Assembly (NCBI RefSeq): GCF_050908235.1
Contig: NZ_CP194340.1
Direction: 5' to 3' (one strand)
DNA: 64,000 bases
Origin: Pseudoramibacter alactolyticus
GTDB lineage: Bacteria > Bacillota > Clostridia > Eubacteriales > Eubacteriaceae
In this document: in pieces, positions 47,246 through 56,235 of the stretch
Numbering within the stretch: position 1 is the stretch's first letter
Layout: the number at the start of each line of letters is the position of its first letter
Position numbers and translations under genes: made by a program
The notes under the pieces: generated by a model
The model's input: only the letters and a program-made list of their open reading frames with translations
The model's database searches: none
Told to the model about the DNA's origin: nothing

Positions 47246-47898
47246 CGCATTGCCTCCCGTTCTTGTTCACAAAATTGAGTTAATGTTTGCAATGTCACCT
47301 GATTAAAAACAGGCATGGTTTCTCCGAAAAATGTAATCACGTTGTTTTTTCTGGCCGTATTTTCGTGCCAGAGACCTGACCGGCGCCCGCAAAATCCCAC
47401 AAGGGGTGTCATGTCCGTCGCCTTTAGCCCGCCATTCAGCCCGAGCCCTCGGTATTTCCCGGCGGCTTCCTTGAGCGACCACAGCTGGGTGAGCGTTACC
47501 GCGCTGCGATGTTTTCGCCAATAACGCATTTCCGGCTCCGATAAGAAAAATGCCGGATCACATACCGTTTCAGAAAAATACGTCTCGACATCCACGCCCA
47601 CCGGCCGATCGGACACGGCGCAAACAACTGTCGCGTCCCGATGGCTGAGATTAAAACACGGCCCGTTTGAATAATAGGGTTTGCCGAACGCTCCGCGTCT
47701 GAGCACGCCCGGATCTTCCCCCGGGTATTCCCGGCGCATTGCAAGTCTCAGCAAGAGCGCCCCGACGATAAGCCCGCGCTTTTTCAGCGCGTTCTGCTGT
47801 CGCCTCACCCGTTCTTTTCGCGCCTTTGACAACAAACACAAAGACCGTGCGCACCACCGTTCGCTCAATCGATCGGCTTCATCAAAAATGTAAACCAT
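47242..47898 (-). CDS. Sfp-type 4'-phosphopantetheinyl transferase
   Basis: A 218-residue enzyme that converts apo carrier domains to the active form using coenzyme A. Family motifs are 'GKPYYSNGPCFNLSHRD' (about 73-89), the Mg2+ site 'VGVDVE' (about 99-104) and 'WSLKEAAGKYRGLGL' (about 144-158). Placement inside the operon indicates it serves the three carrier domains of this pathway. The ATG overlaps the U32 stop by one base (TGATG). Confidence 0.92.
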   Translation of the reverse strand: MVYIFDEADRLSERWCARSLCLLSKARKERVRRQQNALKKRGLIVGALLLRLAMRREYPGEDPGVLRRGAFGKPYYSNGPCFNLSHRDATVVCAVSDRPVGVDVETYFSETVCDPAFFLSEPEMRYWRKHRSAVTLTQLWSLKEAAGKYRGLGLNGGLKATDMTPLVGFCGRRSGLWHENTARKNNVITFFGETMPVFNQVTLQTLTQFCEQEREAMR

Positions 47899-49190
47899 CA
47901 GCGCTCCTCGGTTTTAACCGGATTGAAGATTTCACTGGTATTGAATTTATCTTTCAGAATTCGGGCATTCTCGATCCATTTTTGATACGCCTTCTGCTTA
48001 GTGTTATCGATGCTCACTGCTTTCTTCGCCCATTCCCGGCAATAGGTGCAGTCGCATTTCGTCGGTTTTCCGGCGGGGGCGCTTTCCAACCGGCAACTTT
48101 TACGATCACATTGATAATCGCGAATGAAATGCTCGAGAAAGCCATCCAATTTTTGATTGTCAATATAGATATCCGGCAGCGCAAAAAACGCCGAATACCG
48201 GATCAGCGTATCCATATCGATCTTTCCTGCCCGCAGGCTCTGGACATAGCCCGCGACATCAAATTGCTTTTGACTATTGGCGCTATCATTGCCGATCCAA
48301 TTCATGATATCCAGCAGATTTCCCTCGTATTTCTCTTCAATATAAGCTTTGACCACCCGGCATAAAAAAGCCGTGCTCTTTGTCCGCTCTACCAATTTAA
48401 GCACCAGGCGATCGTTCCCCGTGCGCTTGCAAAGAGCCTCATAATAATGCTGATCCTCCGGCCGAATCCAATCCGATGCAATCATATTCGCCGGATGGGT
48501 CACCTTGCGCGCGTAACAATTAACCAAGCTGAAATCGAAATAGTTTTTCTGTGAACGGCTGCCCATCAGACTGGAAGCGGAAACGGCTCCCGCATGATTG
48601 AGCGCGTAAGGGCAATCGTGCAGGCAGCCGTTATTGGCAATGATCCGGATCTTTACATTCCGATCGCGGTAAGTCTGAAGCATGGCCTCGAGCAGATCGA
48701 AATTGCGGGTGCAGTTCTCTGTTAAAGTCAGCTCATCGGCTCCCATCTCAACCCAGCTTTTCGCCTTGGACAACGATCCGACAAAAGCGTAAATGCCAAT
48801 GGTCACTTTGATGTGCGGAAACTGCCTTTTGACCAGCTGCAGCAAATAAGGCGAGCAGACAGTCAGCCAGCGAATCCCCATATCGCTGAGGGTCCCGATA
48901 AATTCGACGAGCCGCCGATGATCTTCGGGAATGATATCGCGATTTTGCAGCGTCAATGTGTTCAGCAGATAATTAAAATCGATGCCCATAGACCGACAGC
49001 GCGCGTTATAGCGCGCCACCTCGTCCAGGCTGACCTCGTTTAAGGCGACCGATGCCCGCCCGCCGCCGACAATATCCGTTTTGAGCTTGCCAAACATGCT
49101 GACGATTTGGCCCCGCGTGTCCGTCTTTTCGATAAAATCCAGCAAAGCCGGATCAAAATTCGTCCCCACATCCAGCTTGATTTTTCCCAT
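47898..49190 (-). CDS. U32-family ('peptidase U32') protein in a biosynthetic operon
   Basis: A 430-residue TIM-barrel protein of the U32 family. The N-terminal 'FGKLKTDIVGGGRAS' and the central 'NNGCLHDCPYALNHAGA' (near 208-224) are typical. Other Cys lie in 'NCYARK' and in the C-terminal CDCTYC, enough to ligate an iron-sulfur cluster. Despite the old name, studied relatives such as RlhA, TrhP and UbiU/UbiV are O2-independent hydroxylation proteins, not proteases. Placed between an NRPS and its PPTase, it could hydroxylate or otherwise tailor the product in an anaerobe; this is inference. It starts 15 nt after the NRPS with GCAGGAG upstream. Confidence 0.82.
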   Translation of the reverse strand: MGKIKLDVGTNFDPALLDFIEKTDTRGQIVSMFGKLKTDIVGGGRASVALNEVSLDEVARYNARCRSMGIDFNYLLNTLTLQNRDIIPEDHRRLVEFIGTLSDMGIRWLTVCSPYLLQLVKRQFPHIKVTIGIYAFVGSLSKAKSWVEMGADELTLTENCTRNFDLLEAMLQTYRDRNVKIRIIANNGCLHDCPYALNHAGAVSASSLMGSRSQKNYFDFSLVNCYARKVTHPANMIASDWIRPEDQHYYEALCKRTGNDRLVLKLVERTKSTAFLCRVVKAYIEEKYEGNLLDIMNWIGNDSANSQKQFDVAGYVQSLRAGKIDMDTLIRYSAFFALPDIYIDNQKLDGFLEHFIRDYQCDRKSCRLESAPAGKPTKCDCTYCREWAKKAVSIDNTKQKAYQKWIENARILKDKFNTSEIFNPVKTEER

Positions 49191-49205
49191 GGTTCTCCTG
49201 CTCCA

Positions 49206-52200
49206 TCATTCTCCGTGCTCAGCCACAATATCCGCCATCTCTTCAATGGTTTCAAACGCGAAGTATTGTTCCCGGGGAAACTTCAGCTGATAATGACTCT
49301 CCACCTCGTTGATGATCGTGAAGAGCTTGATTGAATCGCCGCCGATATCGTAAAAATTTTGATCCACGCCGATTCCGTCCGCCGCGAGCACCCGTGACCA
49401 AATCCGCCGGATCTGGGTTTCAAGCGGTGTCGCCGGCTGTTTTTGTGCCCCGGATCCGGCCAGCACCTCCGCTTCCGCCAATTGTTTGCGGTCCACCTTG
49501 CCATTGACTGTCAAAGGCAGGGCGTCCAGCGCCACGACCGCCGCCGGCACCATGTAGTTCGGCAGCTGCTCTTTCAGGCCGGCCTTGACGGCCTCCGTGT
49601 CGACGGGCTTATCTGACACCACAAAAGCGGAAATTTCCTTCACCTGGCCCCGTGCCTGCACCACCGCCGCGCTCTCATCAATTCCGTCCAATGAGGTCAG
49701 GGCCTTTTCGATTTCGCCGAGCTCGATGCGATGTCCACGGATTTTCACCTGCGTATCTTTGCGGCCGGAAAAAATGATGTAGGTCTCTTCGTCCGCTTCA
49801 TGCAGTCGGCCCATATCCCCGGTCCGGTAAAGTCTGCCCAGAGCGGGATGCTCGATAAAGGACGCCGCGGTTTGAACCGGATCATTTAAATAAGCCTGTG
49901 CCACGCCGGCACCGCCGATAAAGAGCTCGCCCTCCACATCCGGCGGACACAATGCCCCGGTATAATTCAACACATAAAACTGCTGATTGGCCAGCGGCAT
50001 CCCATAGGGAATGCTTTGCCAGTCGGGCCGGATCTCGCAGATCGGGTATTCGATGGACCAAATGGAGGCCTCGGTCGCGCCGCCCATGCTGACCACCTCA
50101 ATCCCCGGCAGCAAATCCATGATCGTCCCCGGCAGGCCTACCGGAATCCAATCGCCGCTTAAAATAGCCAGCCGCAGCAAATTATCAGTTACCGTGATCA
50201 TCCGGCCGCCGGCTTCGGCAAAGCCGCGGCTTGACTGCCGGCTCAGCTCCTCCGCATACATCTGCATGAAGGCCGGCACGGAATTCCAAACGGTCACCGC
50301 TTCGTTGGCCACCAGTGCAGCCACTTCGCGCACATTCCGCGGGTCCTGCACCATGACCAGACGCGCACCGGCCGCCAAACTGCCGAAAATATCATACACC
50401 GATAAATCAAAGCAAATGGAAGACAGCCCGATGAAGCAGTCCTCGCTGCCGACACCGTAACGCTGATTGACATCCAAGATGGTATTGACCGCAGCCTTGT
50501 TGGTAATCACGACGCCCTTCGGCCGGCCGGTGCTCCCGGAGGTATAAATCGCATAGGCTACCGCCTCGGGATCGGCCGCCGTTTTCGGGCGGGGCAAACC
50601 GTTTGTGTCAAACGCATCCATGCTGTCGATCACGAGTCTGCAGCCTGCGTCCGTCACAATCTTTTGCCGTCTGCTCTCGGGGTTTTCGGGATCCAGCGGA
50701 ACATAGGCCGCGCCGATCTTCAGAACCCCGAGCATTGCCGCGATGGTCTCTTTCCGACGATGGCCCATAACACCCACATAGTCCCCCTTGGACACGCCCT
50801 TGGCGGCAAGCCATGAGGCCACGCAACCGGCCGCCTCGTGAAGCTGCGCATAGGTATAAAACCCTGCGGCGTCCTGCACGGCGACGCTTGCGCCATGCCC
50901 GGCAACGCTGTCAGCAAAGAGTTGATAGAGGGTCGTCCGGGGAATGGGCGCCGCCGTTTCGTTGTAGCGCTTCCATTTTTCGCGGCAGGCCTCACTCGGC
51001 TGCAGATAATCCGCGACGTTTCCGGCCTGATCCAGCCTTTGAAGACAATGCTCGAACAACGCGAACATATCCCTCATCAGATCATCGTCGAAAAGAGCCT
51101 GCAAATAATCCCAAGTCACCAAAATCCCTTCCGGCGTCTCCCGGGCCTGGCAGTCCAGATAAACCTGGGAGGTTTGACTGATGGCGTACTGCAGATCGCC
51201 GAGCTCGACCGCCGGCGCATCGGCCTGATCCAGGGTGCTGGTAAAAACGATGGGCATCGCGGCTTTGTTGCCGGTGCCTTGTTCCCTTTTGATATCCCGA
51301 AGCCATTCCACTCCGGTGTAATAGCGATGCTCCAATCCGCAGAAAATTTCATCCTGTATCGCTTGAAAGACCGTTTTGATCGTCGGGTTGTCCGCGAAGT
51401 TAAAAGGCAAGAGCATGGTCGAAGTAAAATCACCCATCATCCGCGCAACATCCGGATGAAAATCATATTTATTGAAAATGGTAACATTCAGCGTGCACCG
51501 CGGCTGATTGGCATAGGCCGACAGCGCCAATGCGTAGGCCGTGCAGATCACCGAGGATAAGGAGATGCCGTTTGCCGTGGCCAGGGCGCGAAGCCGCGCA
51601 GTCTGACCCGGCGAAAGAGTCAAACTCAGACGTTTAAAAACCGCTGTTTTAGCTGCCGTGGTATCTTTGAGCACCGGCAGCTGAGGCGCCGGCGGAATGG
51701 CGGCCGCCCGCTCCTTCCAAAAGGCCTTGTCCTTCGCGTATTGCTCTGACGCGTGAATCGCGTCAATCCCCCGCATAAAATCCCGGAAGGTGAAGGCCAA
51801 TGGCTCCAGCATCGCCCCGGGATGATCGTAGCACCATAGAAGCTCGCGTTTGAACATTTCAATGCTGCTCGCATCCATGATGAGCAGATCGATGCCCAAA
51901 AAGAGATCGCTTTCCCGATCGCTGATGCGCAGCGCCTTCAATTCAAACAACGGCCAGTGATCCGCGGCAAACACCGCGTGGGACATCCGCGCCCGCTCCT
52001 CGGCCCGGATGGCTTCAAGCGTTTCAGCGTCCTCGCCCCGTCCGTCAATCACCTCGATATGATAGTGCGGCACCGCCTGTAAAATTTGCTGCCGGTGATC
52101 CTCGGTCATCACCAGGCGCATATTATCCTGATGGGCAATCACGCGGTTGAGCGCATCTTCAAATCGCGCCAAGTCCAAATCCGTACGGTATTCATAATAA

Positions 52201-54311
52201 CCGTGGGTCGAGATGCCACCCATATCAAAGGCCTCTTCCCGCCCCAGCAAATAAGCCCGCTGGATATCCGTCAACGCAAAGGGCTCTGCCCGGTGCGCGG
52301 GATCGGGTTCGACGGAAAGACACACCGGCGCCGTCGCTTCGTCCATATGCGCTTTGACAAGGGCCACAAAACTTTTCACATCAAAAACCCGCATCAGCGC
52401 CTTAAGGCTGAGGCGAATGCCGAAATGCACCTGAAGTTTTGTGGCCAGCTGCATGAGTACGATAGAACTGCCGCCGGCTTCGAAAAAGTTTTTAGAATGC
52501 CGGCTGCCGCCGCTCTGAACGCTCTCATTCCATAAATCCTGCAACCGCATGGACAGCGAATCGCCAAAAACAACCGCATCTGTTTCGTCCTCTGCCGCAA
52601 TCGCTGCACGAATATCGCTGATAATCGGTTCAAACACCCCGTCCTGATATTGCTTAATGAGTGCCGAACGCTGAATTTTCCCGCTATTGGTTTTTGGGAT
52701 GGCTTCAATGGGCAGATAATAATCAAAGGCGATGAATTGCTCCTGTTTGATGGCCAGATCCAGCTGCCGAATTTTTACCGCAAAATCGGCCGTCGCCTGC
52801 CTGCTTTGAATGAACAAAACAAGCTCGGGCTCGTTGTGGCGGTTATAGATCTGAGAGGCGACAATCCGATCCTTAAGTGCCGGAAAAATACGCGCGATCC
52901 GATTTTCAATATCCAGCGGATAGTAATTCTGCCCGTTGATAAAAATAATGTCTTTTTTCCGGCCGGTAATGATGATTTCTCCATCAGAAAGATATCCCAT
53001 ATCTCCGGAAGCCAGGTATTCACCGACCATGCGCTTTTGCATTTCGTTTTGACGGAAAAAATAACGTTCGCTGATCGATTCCCCAGCGTAACATAGCTCG
53101 CCGACCGTTTCCTCCGGCAAAGCATGGCCCTCGTCATCTGCCACTAAAACCTTAAGCCCCGGAACCGGTGTTCCCACAGAGGCATACCGAACCTGCTGCC
53201 GATGTTCGTTCGTCTCGCCGGTGCGTATTTGCGCGCGATTTTCGCCCAGCGCATCAAAGTCCAGGCAGTCCACGCGCATGGGCTTCCCTGCCTTCCCCAG
53301 AGAAACCGCAAACGCCGATTCCGATAAGCCATAAGCCGTTCGCAGGGCCACCGGCGAAAGACCCGCTGCCGCAAAGCGGCCGGCAAAATGATCGGCCAGT
53401 TCCGCATTGACCGGCTCTGCCCCCAGGAAAAAGTTTTTGACGCAGGAAAGATTCAGCGTTTCTAAATCGGCATCCGAAACGGCTGCATCCAGTAATTTAA
53501 GAGCAAAATTCATGCCGCCCAAGACGGTGATCCTCCGATCGCTGACCTGGCGAAGAAACCAATCCGGATGCTGCACGAACAGCGGCGGCGGCATCACGCC
53601 CTGGCTCGCCCCTTTCGCAATGGGAATCAAATGAAACCCGATAAATCCAAACGCATGGGTCAAAGGCAGCCAGCTCAGACTCCGTTCCGAATCATCATAA
53701 TCCATGATGGAAAGCGCAGAGCAAATGGACGCCGCCATGGTTTTCTGTTTGAGCACAACCCCTTTGGGAAGATCCGTGCTCCCGGAGGAAAAAAGAATAC
53801 AGCATTCATCTTCCGGGGTGATCTTCGGATAAACCATTCCCGTATTGCCGATGCGCCGACCTTTCTCCATCAAATCTTCATAGACCATCAGCGTTATGTT
53901 TTCAAAGGGCGCAATCGCTTTCTGATAATCTTTAAGCGACGCCTCGGGAATTAAAATCGTCAGCCTGACAATATCCCGACAGATGTTGAGCTGTTTGTCG
54001 AGCACGTCCCTGCCGGCCGCATCGCCCATAGCGAAGGGCAGCGCCATGGGCACGGCCCCCGCGTATTGAATCCCCCAAAAGGCTCGCGAATACTGCCCCG
54101 GCGTCGGCAACTGCAGCATGATCTTATCTCCCTTTTCGACGCCTGAAACTATTAATGCATCGGCCAACTTTTTGCCCTCTGCATTTAATTCGGCATAGGA
54201 AACCACTTCTGCCTCCGCTGCACTTTTCCAAAAGCACGCAGTCTTTTTGGCATAGAGTTTCAACGATTGGTCAAACATCTCTGTCATTGTCTGAAATAAT
54301 CTATCTTTCAT
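49206..54311 (-). CDS. NRPS: FAAL-type ligase - carrier - heterocyclization - adenylation(Cys) - carrier
   Basis: A 1701-residue megasynthase. Residues 1-580 are an AMP ligase like fatty-acyl-AMP ligases (SSGSTDLPKG near 174, 'YGLSESAFAVSL', 'GRKKDIIFINGQNYYP', catalytic Lys in NSGKIQR). About 585-665 is a carrier (FEAGGSSIVL, Ser near 615). About 675-1095 is a heterocyclization domain: 'LTDIQRAYLLGR' and DLLIMDASS, the DxxxxDxxS motif that replaces HHxxxDG. About 1120-1615 is an adenylation domain (YTSGSTGRPKG, 'FDLSVYDIFG', 'GYRTGDM'-like and 'IRGHRIELGEIE'); the pocket residues I can assign (Asp-Leu-Tyr-Asn, then Leu-Ser) match the known cysteine code. About 1620-1700 is the last carrier (IGGDSIKL). 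There is no thioesterase domain, so release needs a separate enzyme. Confidence 0.92.
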   Translation of the reverse strand: MKDRLFQTMTEMFDQSLKLYAKKTACFWKSAAEAEVVSYAELNAEGKKLADALIVSGVEKGDKIMLQLPTPGQYSRAFWGIQYAGAVPMALPFAMGDAAGRDVLDKQLNICRDIVRLTILIPEASLKDYQKAIAPFENITLMVYEDLMEKGRRIGNTGMVYPKITPEDECCILFSSGSTDLPKGVVLKQKTMAASICSALSIMDYDDSERSLSWLPLTHAFGFIGFHLIPIAKGASQGVMPPPLFVQHPDWFLRQVSDRRITVLGGMNFALKLLDAAVSDADLETLNLSCVKNFFLGAEPVNAELADHFAGRFAAAGLSPVALRTAYGLSESAFAVSLGKAGKPMRVDCLDFDALGENRAQIRTGETNEHRQQVRYASVGTPVPGLKVLVADDEGHALPEETVGELCYAGESISERYFFRQNEMQKRMVGEYLASGDMGYLSDGEIIITGRKKDIIFINGQNYYPLDIENRIARIFPALKDRIVASQIYNRHNEPELVLFIQSRQATADFAVKIRQLDLAIKQEQFIAFDYYLPIEAIPKTNSGKIQRSALIKQYQDGVFEPIISDIRAAIAAEDETDAVVFGDSLSMRLQDLWNESVQSGGSRHSKNFFEAGGSSIVLMQLATKLQVHFGIRLSLKALMRVFDVKSFVALVKAHMDEATAPVCLSVEPDPAHRAEPFALTDIQRAYLLGREEAFDMGGISTHGYYEYRTDLDLARFEDALNRVIAHQDNMRLVMTEDHRQQILQAVPHYHIEVIDGRGEDAETLEAIRAEERARMSHAVFAADHWPLFELKALRISDRESDLFLGIDLLIMDASSIEMFKRELLWCYDHPGAMLEPLAFTFRDFMRGIDAIHASEQYAKDKAFWKERAAAIPPAPQLPVLKDTTAAKTAVFKRLSLTLSPGQTARLRALATANGISLSSVICTAYALALSAYANQPRCTLNVTIFNKYDFHPDVARMMGDFTSTMLLPFNFADNPTIKTVFQAIQDEIFCGLEHRYYTGVEWLRDIKREQGTGNKAAMPIVFTSTLDQADAPAVELGDLQYAISQTSQVYLDCQARETPEGILVTWDYLQALFDDDLMRDMFALFEHCLQRLDQAGNVADYLQPSEACREKWKRYNETAAPIPRTTLYQLFADSVAGHGASVAVQDAAGFYTYAQLHEAAGCVASWLAAKGVSKGDYVGVMGHRRKETIAAMLGVLKIGAAYVPLDPENPESRRQKIVTDAGCRLVIDSMDAFDTNGLPRPKTAADPEAVAYAIYTSGSTGRPKGVVITNKAAVNTILDVNQRYGVGSEDCFIGLSSICFDLSVYDIFGSLAAGARLVMVQDPRNVREVAALVANEAVTVWNSVPAFMQMYAEELSRQSSRGFAEAGGRMITVTDNLLRLAILSGDWIPVGLPGTIMDLLPGIEVVSMGGATEASIWSIEYPICEIRPDWQSIPYGMPLANQQFYVLNYTGALCPPDVEGELFIGGAGVAQAYLNDPVQTAASFIEHPALGRLYRTGDMGRLHEADEETYIIFSGRKDTQVKIRGHRIELGEIEKALTSLDGIDESAAVVQARGQVKEISAFVVSDKPVDTEAVKAGLKEQLPNYMVPAAVVALDALPLTVNGKVDRKQLAEAEVLAGSGAQKQPATPLETQIRRIWSRVLAADGIGVDQNFYDIGGDSIKLFTIINEVESHYQLKFPREQYFAFETIEEMADIVAEHGE

Positions 54312-54360
54312 TTCTCCCCCTTGAAATTATCAGTTTTAACTAACATTAGAATCATTTTAA

Positions 54361-54379
54361 AACACCGTGTCCCGGTGTT
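54361..54379 (-). promoter_or_regulatory. Hairpin in the leader of the peptide operon
   Basis: AACACCG-GGACA-CGGTGTT followed by TTTTAAAA lies about 30 nt into the presumed leader. It could be a weak attenuator or an mRNA-stabilising hairpin. Confidence 0.4.
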
Positions 54380-54412
54380 CATTTAAATTTTAAAAATTAG
54401 GCAAGTGCTATA

Positions 54413-54442
54413 ATTATACGCTTGCCGATAATTATCTGTCAA
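54413..54442 (-). promoter_or_regulatory. Strong promoter of the nonribosomal peptide operon
   Basis: Consensus TTGACA and consensus TATAAT are separated by 18 nt on the minus strand, about 100 nt upstream of the NRPS start. The spacer opens with the perfect palindrome GATAATTATC, placed where a repressor would block RNA polymerase. It resembles half of a Fur-type site, but the regulator is unknown. Confidence 0.75.
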
Positions 54443-54682
54443 TATTTATTCTTGTCTTTTACATTATTATTTATTTTTATATGGCCCGCCATCTCTCGAA
54501 TCCCTTTTTCGACCGCAGACATCGCCCATCCATTTCAAGTTTTACCGGGATATATCTCTCAAAAATGACACAAACCCATCCACGCGTCCAATGTGTGATT
54601 ATCATTTGAGGGGCAACGCCCTCTGCTCTTAGCGAACACGTAAAACTGTAAACACAATCTGTCAACCGCTTTGTCTGTCTTG
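54443..54682. other. Non-coding stretch between NRPS promoter and IS200 remnant
   Basis: This stretch is AT-rich near the promoter and mixed further right. Short open frames on the minus strand have no ribosome sites and no recognisable products. It probably includes the 3' flank of the IS200-like element, but I could not define the element's end hairpins. Confidence 0.3.
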
Positions 54683-55139
54683 TTACTTTTTACTTCTAAA
54701 TGGATTGGTTCCCGAAATTGCCAGTTGTTCGCCCAATTTATCCTCTGACAGTTCATTCCTTATATATTCGCTGATTCTTTTCTCATTCTTCCCGACCGTA
54801 TCCACATAATCTCCTTTGCACCAAAATTCCCGATTGCGATATTTAGATTTCAATTCCCCAAAGGTTTCATACAACATCGTGCTCTTTTTCCTTTCAAATA
54901 TCCCATACAACTTTGATACAGTATATTTGGAGGAATTTCCACCAGCATATGAACATAATCCGGGTAGATTTCTGCATTGACGGTTTTAACGCCCTTCCAT
55001 TCGCACAATTTCCTCAATATGCCAATGGCTCTTTTTTCTCCCAGCAAAAAAACATGCGCCTGTATTTTGGAGCAAACACAATATGGTATTTACAGTTCCA
55101 CTTTGAATGCAATAAACTATTGATATCATTCATTCCCAT
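54683..55139 (-). pseudogene. tnpA: Degenerate IS200/IS605-family TnpA transposase
   Basis: The product of about 150 residues can be traced through three frames. 'HSKWNCKYHIVFAPKYRR' comes from the ATG at 55139; after a shift at a T7 run near 55048, 'GEKRAIGILRKLCEWKGV' and 'YPDYVHMLVEIPPN'; after a second shift near 54895, 'MLYETFGELKSKYRNREFWCKGDYVDTVG'. The HUH His pair region (HMLVEIPP) and the catalytic Tyr region are recognisable. Two frameshifts make it inactive as read. It marks a past insertion beside the NRPS promoter. Confidence 0.85.
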
Positions 55140-55252
55140 AATGAATGAACCCTCCTTTTCGTTCCTTTCCCTGCAGCTGACAGACCGCATTCAAAGCGGA
55201 ACGCGACAAGAAGAACCTTTTTTGTTCAAACCTTTAAGGTTTTTCGGCATAC

Positions 55253-55285
55253 AAAAAAGCAGCAGATGCCAGGGCTTCCGCTGCT
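55253..55285 (-). terminator. Terminator of thiT
   Basis: On the minus strand AGCAGC and GCTGCT bracket an 16-nt loop region and are followed by TTTTTT, about 75 nt after the thiT stop. The rest of the space to the IS200 remnant (55140-55252) shows nothing further. Confidence 0.65.
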
Positions 55286-55360
55286 TAGATCAAATTTTTT
55301 GCACGCTCATTTACACTTTTACCGCATCAATATCGAATCGCGCCCCCCCCTTCTTATTGA

Positions 55361-56038
55361 TTAAGACACACTGTCCGGTGCTTCCACCTGTTTCTGGGCT
55401 CTTTCAAACAATCTTTTAACGGCCGGAATACACAGCACGATCACCGTGATGGCGCCTTCCGCCGCGATATAGGTCAAATTATACCACAGCGACCAGGTCC
55501 AGGCATTAAACCGTTGGGGCGCGTAGGCGCCAAAAAAGATAACCCCTGAGGCCACCGCGCAAATATAGCGCCCAAAAATCCCCAGCAGATACCCTTTAAT
55601 TAGACCGTTTTTCTGATACCGCACCAGTCCGCCAATGCCCAAAGCGCCAAATGCCAGGATATAATCAATGAGCAGCTGCGCCGGATGAATCACGTAAGGG
55701 TCAAACATCAGGTTGATCAGCCCCAGGCAAACCCCGGCCATGATGCCGCGCTTCGTCCCGAACAAATAAGCGCACAGCGCGATGGGCAGCATCGAAAAAG
55801 CCGTCACCGATCCGCCCTGGGGCATTTTGAACAATCGAACCTGCGACAGCACCATCGCCATCGCAATCATCAGTGCTGAAATGGTCAGCGCCCGGACATC
55901 GAGCGGCCGAGAATTGCCCCCCTCATCCCGATGGCCGCGATCCATCAGCGAAAGTAACGCAAGTAGAACGACCACCGCCGCAACAATCGCGGCCTTGCCG
56001 ATTCCCGCTTCAAAAAATCCCTGCAAATTCTTAAACAT
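55361..56038 (-). CDS. thiT: Energy-coupled thiamine transporter S component ThiT
   Basis: A 225-residue membrane protein. After an extra N-terminal helix (about 12-32), the ThiT core has six helices with 'ALMIAMAMVLSQVRLFKMPQGGSVTAFSMLPI' (thiamine loop, including the conserved MPQGGS), 'GTKRGIMAGVCLG' and 'WSLWYNLTYI' near the end. It captures thiamine and docks with the shared ECF module (EcfA/A'/T), which is encoded elsewhere. The gene is controlled by the TPP riboswitch just upstream, which confirms the substrate. ATG has AAGGAGG upstream. Confidence 0.95.
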   Translation of the reverse strand: MFKNLQGFFEAGIGKAAIVAAVVVLLALLSLMDRGHRDEGGNSRPLDVRALTISALMIAMAMVLSQVRLFKMPQGGSVTAFSMLPIALCAYLFGTKRGIMAGVCLGLINLMFDPYVIHPAQLLIDYILAFGALGIGGLVRYQKNGLIKGYLLGIFGRYICAVASGVIFFGAYAPQRFNAWTWSLWYNLTYIAAEGAITVIVLCIPAVKRLFERAQKQVEAPDSVS

Positions 56039-56043
56039 AAAAA

Positions 56044-56063
56044 ACCTCCTTGATTTCAGGAGG
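56044..56063 (-). promoter_or_regulatory. Ribosome-site-sequestering hairpin of thiT
   Basis: On the mRNA CCTCCT-GAAATCA-AGGAGG pairs the thiT Shine-Dalgarno sequence with an upstream complement. This is the likely expression platform of the TPP riboswitch, acting on translation start. Confidence 0.6.
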
Positions 56064-56072
56064 GGCTGTGCT

Positions 56073-56151
56073 TCACTCCCCGCGCCGGCATTGTCCGGAT
56101 CAGGTCATGAGGGTCAGGCATGTGCCTTTCTCAGCAAGAGCTCCCCTGTGA
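56073..56151 (-). promoter_or_regulatory. TPP riboswitch aptamer (THI element)
   Basis: The minus strand has the conserved pieces in order: AGGGGAGC, CTGAGA, ACCCTC, GACCTGATCCGGACAATGCC and GCGGGGAG, closed by a TCAC/GTGA stem. It lies 35 nt upstream of thiT. Binding of thiamine pyrophosphate should lower transporter expression. Confidence 0.95.
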
Positions 56152-56158
56152 TATTTAA

Positions 56159-56187
56159 AGCTTAACGGTAATATTAAAACTTGTCAA
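56159..56187 (-). promoter_or_regulatory. Promoter of the TPP leader and thiT
   Basis: TTGACA and TAAGCT are separated by 17 nt on the minus strand, so transcription would start just at the riboswitch. Confidence 0.65.
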
Positions 56188-56235
56188 TAACAGAAATCAT
56201 TTAGCCACAACCATTCAATTATCCAACTCCCGGCA

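Noticed and set aside
49283..49504. Short frames inside the NRPS
   Set aside because: They are Arg/Ser/Trp-rich alternative frames of the megasynthase and have no ribosome sites.
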